Part shown: positions 58,455 to 64,000 of the stretch, in pieces
Numbering within the stretch: position 1 is the stretch's first letter
Layout: each line of letters begins with the position of its first letter
DNA from: Histidinibacterium aquaticum
GTDB taxonomy: Bacteria; Pseudomonadota; Alphaproteobacteria; Rhodobacterales; Rhodobacteraceae
Direction: 5' to 3'
DNA length: 64,000 nt
NCBI RefSeq assembly: GCF_008710275.1
Contig: NZ_VYQE01000002.1
Location: forward strand, 837,451-901,450
Translations under genes and position numbers: made by a program
Notes under the pieces: model-generated
Databases searched by the model: none
Seen by the model: the letters and a program-made list of their open reading frames with translations, nothing else
Told to the model about the DNA's origin: nothing

Positions 58455-59057
58455 ATGACAAAGGTTCATGCGGTAATCTACGCCAACCGGAACACGGCAT
58501 TCATCGCCACCGACGATTGGCTCCAGAACGACCAGTCCGGCATCGAGGAGCTCCCGCCCTCTGGTGGCGCGGCCCCGCCGCCGGCCGACCCGGCTCTGGT
58601 AGAGCTCCGTGATTACGCCGAGCTCGCCGCAACGAATGCGATGCTCGAGGCCGGAAACACGATCCTGCCGAACGATGCTGTCCTGCCTTTCGAGGACCGG
58701 GTTCCGAGGCTACTGCTTTTCCGTTTCGACGGCAGCACATACGTCGCACGCGGTTTCAGGAAGTGGGGCGCGGTGGCCGTTCCCGAAGACGAAGTGGACG
58801 GCATCAGGGTCTATCTTCTGGCGGGCGATAGCGAGGATGAAGGCTCCGACGGCTACATCTGGCGGAACGCGATGACCAAGGTCCTGAAGGCCGTCCGGGC
58901 CGGAGTCGGGAATGCGGCGTCGCAGGCCCTCATTGACCTCGTGCCGTTCGAAGTCGCGACCGGCTCCATCGCGCTTGCCGATGAGCCGGCGATCGGCGAT
59001 GCCACCGGAAACGCCAGTGCAGCGGATTTCGGCAATGCCGCCGATGCCGGGAACTGA
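58455..59057 (+). CDS. Hypothetical protein of the YcaO-TfuA operon, Cys-free
   Basis: I do not recognise this 200-residue protein. The ATG at 58455 has AGGA four bases upstream and follows the metzincin stop by 18 bases. It has a charged N-terminal alpha/beta part (KVHAVIYANRNTAFIATDDW), a Pro-rich linker (ELPPSGGAAPPPADP), then a helical region and a C-terminal tail rich in Gly, Ala, Asn and Asp (IGDATGNASAADFGNAADAGN without its last residue). It contains no cysteine. Being immediately upstream of YcaO and overlapping it by 23 bases, it could be the modified substrate, a recognition partner, or neither. Its length is large for a classical RiPP precursor. Confidence 0.7.
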   Translation: MTKVHAVIYANRNTAFIATDDWLQNDQSGIEELPPSGGAAPPPADPALVELRDYAELAATNAMLEAGNTILPNDAVLPFEDRVPRLLLFRFDGSTYVARGFRKWGAVAVPEDEVDGIRVYLLAGDSEDEGSDGYIWRNAMTKVLKAVRAGVGNAASQALIDLVPFEVATGSIALADEPAIGDATGNASAADFGNAADAGN

Positions 59058-60261
59058 GCCACGCCCCGCGCCGAAGCGCTGGGAGCAGAGGACGCGCCCG
59101 CCGGACGAGACACTGGCGGCGCTCACCCCCCTCTACGACGAAATGGGCATCAGCCGGATCGCGGATCTCACCGATCTGGATCGGATTGGCATCCCCGTCG
59201 CGCAGGCAGTCCGGCCCTACGGTCTCTCGCTCTCGGTCGCCCAGGGCAAGGGGACGAGCCTCGCCGCCGCGATGGCCTCCGCCGCAATGGAAGCAGCGGA
59301 GGGATGGCATGCCGAATGCGTTGACCTCACCCGCAGGGTGGCCAGCCTGCGGGAGGCGATGCCCGGCGTCGACCCGGGCGACCTCCCTGTCAGGGGCTGC
59401 CTCGACCCCGATGTCCAACTCTCTTTCGTCGCGGGCGTGAATCTCCTCGACGGCGCGTTGGCGTGGCTTCCGAGCGACCTCGTCCACAAGGACTTCACCC
59501 GTCCCCCAGAGCATCCTGCCTTCCGCCGCTCCACCAACGGGCTAGCGTCGGGCAACACGCGCGCCGAAGCTATCGCGGCGGCCCTCCACGAAGTTGTCGA
59601 ACGCGACGCGACCGCAGCATTCGAGGCCTCGGGAGAGGCTGCCCGCCGCGTGTCTCGCGTCTCGGTCGCATCTGTCGCGGATCGATCGAGGGTTTTGGCA
59701 GAGCTTATCGGACGCATCAGGTCCGCGGGGCTGCATCTTTGGCTCTATGACATGACCCATGCGCTTGGCGTGCCTGCCTATCGCGCCGACATTGCCGAGG
59801 TATCGTCGTCGGGCGATGGCGGTGCGCCGGTTCGCAGGGTTCACGCCGGGCGGGGGTGCAGCCTCTGCCCGGTCACCGCCGCAACTCGCGCCATCACCGA
59901 AGCGGCTCAGAGCCGGCTCACCGAAATCGCCGGAAGCCGCGACGACCTGGCAGCAGACGCCTATGCCCCGCCAGTGACCGGCAATCTCTTCCGCGGCCTG
60001 GCTGAAATCGCCTCAGCGCTCGAACTGCGCCCGCGTCCGTTTGACAGGGTGGATGAGAGTGGCCCGTGTGCGGAGGAAGATGTCGCGCGGCTCTGTGCGC
60101 GACTTTCTGACCACGGATATTCCCGGGTGCTTTGTGCCGACCTCAGCCGCCCGGGCTGGCCCATCCATGTCGTGCGAGTGATCGTCCCCGGCCTCGGCTT
60201 TCTCGACGGCCACCTGCCCCGGCTCGCCGGATCCAACAGGACCGCCGCCCATGCCGAATGA
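59035..60261 (+). CDS. YcaO-type ATP-dependent cyclodehydratase/thioamidation protein
   Basis: This 408-residue protein has YcaO ATP-binding features: the first conserved acidic helix as AAMEAAEGWHAECVDLT, the STNGLASGNTRAEAIAAAL segment, and the second helix with LHEVVERDATAAFE. Position and pattern fit the Mg-ATP site of the family, which activates backbone amide oxygens. The C terminus (RTAAHAE) lacks the PxPxP end of azoline-forming YcaOs, so a TfuA-dependent type is likely. Start is ATG 59035 (ATG 59044 is the alternative); it overlaps the upstream gene by 23 bases and the TfuA gene by 11. With TfuA it should introduce thioamides or azolines; which one, and on what, is unknown. Confidence 0.88.
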   Translation: MPPMPGTEPRPAPKRWEQRTRPPDETLAALTPLYDEMGISRIADLTDLDRIGIPVAQAVRPYGLSLSVAQGKGTSLAAAMASAAMEAAEGWHAECVDLTRRVASLREAMPGVDPGDLPVRGCLDPDVQLSFVAGVNLLDGALAWLPSDLVHKDFTRPPEHPAFRRSTNGLASGNTRAEAIAAALHEVVERDATAAFEASGEAARRVSRVSVASVADRSRVLAELIGRIRSAGLHLWLYDMTHALGVPAYRADIAEVSSSGDGGAPVRRVHAGRGCSLCPVTAATRAITEAAQSRLTEIAGSRDDLAADAYAPPVTGNLFRGLAEIASALELRPRPFDRVDESGPCAEEDVARLCARLSDHGYSRVLCADLSRPGWPIHVVRVIVPGLGFLDGHLPRLAGSNRTAAHAE

Positions 60262-61003
60262 CGTGATCGTCTTTGCTGGCCCGTCTCTCACGCCCTCCGA
60301 CAGGCAAGGTGCGGATCACGTCACCTTCCGCCCCCCGGTCGGCCGAGGCGACGTCCTGCGTGCCCTTCGCTGCCGGCCCCGAGCGATCGGTGTTGTCGAC
60401 GGCGTCTTCGGCGACGCGCCCGCCGTGCTCCACAAGGAACTGCTCGAGGCCATGTCCCGCGGGATTTCCGTCTGCGGCGCTGCCTCCATGGGAGCACTTC
60501 GGGCCTGCGAACTCTCGCGTTACGGCATGGTCGGGATCGGCCGCGTCTTCTCGGACTACGCCTCGGGCAGGCGGACGGCGGATGCCGACGTCGCGGTCCT
60601 GCACGGACCGGCCGCGCTGCATCACCAAGCGCTGACCGTCCCAATCGTGGAGGTGGACGAAACCGCCGAGGCGCTGCAGCAATCGGGCCACTTCTCCCTA
60701 TCGGACGCGGCAAAGATCAGGGACGCGGCGCGGCGCATCTTCTTTGCCGACCGGACATGGAGCCGGCTCGCCGAAATCGCTGGTCGCGAGGTAGAGGTGG
60801 CCGGGCTGGAGGCGCTGCTGCGCCGGCATCACGTCCATCGAAAAAGGCACGACGCCTGCACCCTGCTCGCCGCTATCGGCGACATCCCGGTCCCGGAGAC
60901 ACCGCCCCCTGCCCTGACCTTGCACTATCGGCGTCACCTCGACGCGGCCGGAGCGCCCGCCAGGATCACCAGGCGGCGCCCAGCCGCTCCAGACCGTCGA
61001 TGA
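60251..61003 (+). CDS. TfuA-like protein, YcaO partner
   Basis: This 250-residue protein matches the TfuA-like core: VIVFAGPSLTPSD at the N terminus, then AIGVVDGVFGDAPAVLHKEL, GISVCGAASMGALRACEL and YGMVGIGRVFSDY, the conserved stretch of the family. TfuA proteins accompany YcaO in thioamide-forming systems (thioviridamide type, methanogen McrA thioglycine) and in trifolitoxin biosynthesis. It begins eleven bases before the YcaO stop and ends inside the convergent regulator gene, with 38 bases overlap. A sulfur donor gene is not visible beside it. Its C-terminal part is basic (RITRRRPAAPDRR). Confidence 0.9.
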   Translation: MPNDVIVFAGPSLTPSDRQGADHVTFRPPVGRGDVLRALRCRPRAIGVVDGVFGDAPAVLHKELLEAMSRGISVCGAASMGALRACELSRYGMVGIGRVFSDYASGRRTADADVAVLHGPAALHHQALTVPIVEVDETAEALQQSGHFSLSDAAKIRDAARRIFFADRTWSRLAEIAGREVEVAGLEALLRRHHVHRKRHDACTLLAAIGDIPVPETPPPALTLHYRRHLDAAGAPARITRRRPAAPDRR

Positions 61004-62882
61004 CCCGGGCGTTGTCCTCATCCCGCCGAAGCGGAACGAGCGACAGGACCCATCGCACGGGATCACCAGTCGCGCATGGCCGCCCGCCCGCCCATTTCTC
61101 CGCGATGTCCGCATTCAAGCGTTCGAGATCGGCCGAGGCCTCGGCCAATCGTCCCAGTTGCGCGAGTGTCAGCGCCCGCCAGAAGAGCGTGCGATAGCGG
61201 GTCCGGCGCTCTCCGAAATCGAGCCAGGAAAGGGCCTGGTCGTAATCGCCCTTGAGATAGAAGAGTTCGCCGTAGTCGGTACGTTGGTAGTCGAGCTCAT
61301 GCACCATCCGTTCCTGGGCCAGGTTGTAGCAGCCCTCCCCCTCCTCGTGCCGCCCGAGGTAGACGAGGGCGGTTCCGATCGAGTTGATACGATGGGCCTC
61401 GTCGGTGCCGATCTGCAGGGCAGTCTCGATCGAGCGTTCGGCCGCGGCGAAGTTCCGCCTCCACAACAAGCACCAGCCCATGGCGATATGACCATTGGCC
61501 TGCCGCGAGTCGATCGACAGCAACCGTTCCGCGAGTTCCAGCGCGCGGGCGCGGCCTTCCGCCTGCGGCAGGCCCGGCCGGGTGTAGAAGGTAGAGGTAT
61601 TGTGGCTCTGGATCAGGTGCGGATACGCGGCGACAAAATCAGGATCCTTGGCCAACGCCGCCTCGAGCTCCTCCTGGACCTCGGCCATGTAGTCGCTTCC
61701 GTCGGCCTCGAAGAAGCGGAACTTGGCCCGCAGGTAGTGATCATAGGCAGTCGAAGTCTCCGGCGACCGCCCGTCAGCCATCTGTATCTCGATCCTCTCG
61801 ATCGCAGCGAGGATTGCGCCCGCCGCGTGCGCGGAGTGGTCATCCATCTGTTCGACCACTCGCTCTGCCAGCAGGGTTTCCCGCATGGACCAGCAGAGCA
61901 CACCGCTGCGGCGGTCCGTAAGGCGGACGATACAGAGGACGCGGTCCGCCCTCGGCTGCGCAGAGACCTCCAGCTCGAAATCCGCAGACGGTCCGGCGAC
62001 CACGCTGAGCTCCGTCATCCTCTCCAGCCGGTGGCTCAGGACCTCTTCCATGTTCCGGGCAAGCTGTCCGGTCCCTGCCCCGTCATCTCCCTGCGGCACA
62101 CGGAGCGTCAGAGTGGGTAGCGCCGAGGCCCGTGAAACCGGGCCGACCGGGACGCGCTGTGCGGCAGGCCCCGCTGCCTCCGACCTGTCCAGCGCCGCAG
62201 CCAGCACTTCACGCGTCTGGGCCTCGACTTCGAAACCGTCCTGTTCGAGGGCCTGCCGTAGCTTCTCGAACTCCGCCTTCGCACTCGACGGCCGGCCAAG
62301 CTGCCCCAGCGCCTCGATCAGCCGTCGCGCGGCGGGCTCATTCGTGCCATCGAGCGCCAGCACCGTAGTGGCCGCCGCCGCGATGGCATCGGCCTGCCCG
62401 CCTTGCAGCGCTCCATGCAGTAGGGCCTCACCCTTCTTCAGCTGCTCCGCACGGATGGTCCGCCTCATCTCGGCGACCCAGTCGTCGAAGACGGGCGAAA
62501 CGTCGTCGAGGTCCTCCAGAAACAAGCTCTCAGCGGCGGGGTGGTATTCGTCGCCCGCGTCCCAGAGATCGAATGCCATCGACTTCGGCGCGATCGCGAC
62601 CGTCTCCCGCCGGGCCGAGAGCCGTTGGAAAGCGGCGTCGCCAAGCGCCTTCCGGATCTCGTAGAGGGCCTGGCGCAGACTGGCGCGCGCCTGTTCGGTG
62701 TCGCGGTCCGACCAGAAGAGATCGGCCAGCCTGCTCCGGGAAACCGGCTTCCCGCGCTGAAAAAGAAGGTAGGCGAGCAAGGCGCGCGATTTCCGGCCAC
62801 GGGGCAGCAGGAGGCGCCCGTCTGCCGTTCTGACATCGAATTGGCCGGCCAGTCGTACCGTGACGGAGTCCACGTGAGTCAT
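60966..62882 (-). CDS. BTAD/SARP-type transcriptional regulator with TPR region
   Basis: This 638-residue protein has an N-terminal OmpR-type winged helix (RGRKSRALLAYLLFQRGKPV, RLADLFWSDRDTEQARASLR), then a bacterial transcriptional activator domain with the QALYEIRKALGD pattern (residues about 10-230). A middle beta-rich region (ELSVVAGPSADFELEVSA) and C-terminal TPR-like helices (GHIAMGWCLLWRRNFAAAER, LGRLAEASADLERL) follow. This layout is that of the large SARP/CadC-like regulators of alphaproteobacteria; no membrane segment is seen. I prefer the ATG at 62882 with GGGGGTGG upstream. It converges on the TfuA gene with overlapping ends, so control of the YcaO operon is plausible but inferred. 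Confidence 0.85.
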   Translation of the reverse strand: MTHVDSVTVRLAGQFDVRTADGRLLLPRGRKSRALLAYLLFQRGKPVSRSRLADLFWSDRDTEQARASLRQALYEIRKALGDAAFQRLSARRETVAIAPKSMAFDLWDAGDEYHPAAESLFLEDLDDVSPVFDDWVAEMRRTIRAEQLKKGEALLHGALQGGQADAIAAAATTVLALDGTNEPAARRLIEALGQLGRPSSAKAEFEKLRQALEQDGFEVEAQTREVLAAALDRSEAAGPAAQRVPVGPVSRASALPTLTLRVPQGDDGAGTGQLARNMEEVLSHRLERMTELSVVAGPSADFELEVSAQPRADRVLCIVRLTDRRSGVLCWSMRETLLAERVVEQMDDHSAHAAGAILAAIERIEIQMADGRSPETSTAYDHYLRAKFRFFEADGSDYMAEVQEELEAALAKDPDFVAAYPHLIQSHNTSTFYTRPGLPQAEGRARALELAERLLSIDSRQANGHIAMGWCLLWRRNFAAAERSIETALQIGTDEAHRINSIGTALVYLGRHEEGEGCYNLAQERMVHELDYQRTDYGELFYLKGDYDQALSWLDFGERRTRYRTLFWRALTLAQLGRLAEASADLERLNADIAEKWAGGRPCATGDPVRWVLSLVPLRRDEDNARVIDGLERLGAAW

Positions 62883-63146
62883 GCCACCCCCGGCAAAGCG
62901 CCCACCTCGGCGGACTGCCGCTGCGGAGTATGCCCGAGAACCGACCACGGACCAAACGCGCTCGCCGCCGCACGGAAGCGCTCATCGTCAAACAAGGCCC
63001 CAGACGGTTTGACGAACTATTAACGCGGAGGGGCACGGCGCCTGACGGCCGCGTGACGCAGGGGTGCGAGTCTGCAGGTGTCTCATCAAGAGAGACGGTC
63101 GGGCCCGATGACCGGCGCGGCCAAATCCAGCAGAGAGGAAGTTGAA
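62883..63146. other. Divergent intergenic region
   Basis: This 264-base gap separates the BTAD regulator from the divergent small exported protein, and so should hold both promoters. An AT-richer stretch (GACGAACTATTAACG) lies near 63010-63025 on the plus strand. No palindrome or RNA gene is obvious. Confidence 0.45.
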
Positions 63147-63464
63147 ATGAAACGCATTCTCGTAACCACCTGTGCAGCGCTCGTTGCCGGCGCCACGTCG
63201 CTGGCAGCCGACAGCTACTTCACCATCATCGATCGCCAGGACCATCGCGGCATCATGGAGCTTGGGACCGTCGTCTCCGACCATGACGGGGTCGTGGAAA
63301 TCTACGAGTCGGGCAAACTGATCGGCAAGGCCCGCGTGAAAGCCGGCACGAACCGCAACGTCCGGGTCAACGCTCCACCTCGCCGCGCGGCGCACGCAAC
63401 CGCGGTGCTGCGGGCCGGAGACAAGGTTCTCGACGAAGCCCCGATCCGGATTGCCCGCCGGTAA
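63147..63464 (+). CDS. Small exported protein, function unknown
   Basis: This 105-residue protein has a clear signal peptide (MKRILVTTCAALVAGATSLA, cleavage about residue 21) and a mature beta-rich domain of about 85 residues (YFTIIDRQDHRGIMELGTVV, VVEIYESGKLIGKARVKAGT). It ends in RIARR. The ATG at 63147 has GAGGAA six bases upstream. The mature part looks like a single immunoglobulin-like or DUF-type beta domain with a LGTVVSDHDGVVEIYE pattern; I do not assign a family. It should be periplasmic or secreted. It is divergent from the BTAD regulator gene and followed by a strong hairpin. Confidence 0.78.
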   Translation: MKRILVTTCAALVAGATSLAADSYFTIIDRQDHRGIMELGTVVSDHDGVVEIYESGKLIGKARVKAGTNRNVRVNAPPRRAAHATAVLRAGDKVLDEAPIRIARR

Positions 63465-63543
63465 CCTGCGGCACCGGACATGGGACGGTCCTCCCCCGTC
63501 CCCCTCCGACCGTTCGCCGCGTCGGCGTCACCCAGCGCCCGGA

Positions 63544-63572
63544 CACCCGGCTCGCACCGCGCGAGCCGGGTG
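63544..63572 (+). terminator. Perfect 12-bp hairpin downstream of the small exported protein
   Basis: CACCCGGCTCGC pairs perfectly with GCGAGCCGGGTG around a five-base loop, 80 bases past the stop of the small exported protein. There is no T-tract directly after it, so it is a probable rather than certain terminator. Confidence 0.5.
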
Positions 63573-63899
63573 CACGGCGTCAAGACAGGGGCTTACCCAG
63601 AGTGCTTCTCTGCCTAGGACGGAAACGCTGCGTCGACTATCCGCGTTGTGCGCAGGTACAGGCCTTGGACCAACAGACCGGCCGCCTCGGGCGGAACGTC
63701 AGCCAGAAAGACGACCTCGACACCGATGCGGTCGCCGCCGAGGTCGCACGGTTACACGAGGGATTTGCCGCGAAGGAGACTAGAGCTGGCGACTGACCTC
63801 AGAACGCGACGATCAGTTCTCTGCCTTTTTTGGTCAAGAGCTCGTGCGTTGTTGTGGGGTCGGGTTGGCGGCCGGACCGCGCTTTTTGGGGCGTTTTTT
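63573..63899. other. Region without a supported gene
   Basis: A 64-codon open frame at 63602-63796 has no ribosome site and no recognisable domain, so I do not call it. Near 63870-63899 are T-rich runs (GCTTTTTGGGGCG and seven T) beside a short GC hairpin, which would act on plus-strand transcripts, not on the tRNA. Confidence 0.5.
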
Positions 63900-63976
<77 letters not shown>

Positions 63977-64000
63977 CCAATTGGTGTCGATCGGAACTTC

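Noticed and set aside
63602..63796. A 64-codon plus-strand open frame
   Set aside because: It has no ribosome site, no homology I recognise, and no operon context.

Overview
The window is high-GC DNA with dense, overlapping operons. It suggests an alphaproteobacterium, most likely of the Rhodobacterales/Paracoccaceae type. The support is the gene families (TAXI-TRAP transporter, YtfQRT/YjfF transporter, DUF993 protein), many ATGA overlaps, and a C1:A72 initiator tRNA. That assignment is inference from content; no marker gene fixes the taxon.

Layout. (1) 1-3117: end of a sugar-type operon (Gfo/Idh/MocA oxidoreductase, DUF993 protein, TIM-barrel isomerase/epimerase family protein), then a TetR regulator. 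(2) 3146-8413, minus strand: a complete galactofuranose-type ABC importer (ytfQ-ytfR-ytfT-yjfF) ending in a GntR/FadR regulator, with a palindrome in the ytfQ promoter region. (3) 8684-11863: a two-gene TAXI-TRAP transporter. (4) 11885-14499: a small membrane protein, a cardiolipin-synthase-like phospholipase D, and an endonuclease/exonuclease/phosphatase. (5) 14524-52050: a surface-protein export locus. Seven minus-strand genes encode a TolC-family outer-membrane factor, a SapC-family protein, an 8883-residue LEPR-XLL protein with beta-solenoid and RTX repeats, a GAF-HlyD fusion, a PqqD-M50-HlyD fusion, a SecA-like ATPase and a third periplasmic adaptor. Beyond them lie an unknown gene and a POTRA-less Omp85 barrel. 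No ABC exporter ATPase is present; the SecA-like protein is the only evident motor. (6) 52482-54403: a Crp/Fnr regulator, a YgaP-like membrane protein and a persulfide-dioxygenase-like MBL hydrolase. (7) 54563-55908: a gene remnant and a LpxL-type acyltransferase. (8) 56094-61003: a four-gene operon with a metzincin-like protein, an unknown Cys-free protein, a YcaO and a TfuA, converging on a BTAD/SARP-type regulator. (9) A small exported protein and tRNA-fMet close the window.

Two regions are the best candidates for undescribed biology. The first is the giant-protein locus, which looks like a type I-like trans-envelope route (OMF plus HlyD adaptors) with a SecA-type motor and an M50-type membrane protein in place of an ABC exporter. 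The second is the YcaO-TfuA operon, whose metzincin and Cys-free partner suggest peptide or protein backbone modification on an unknown substrate.
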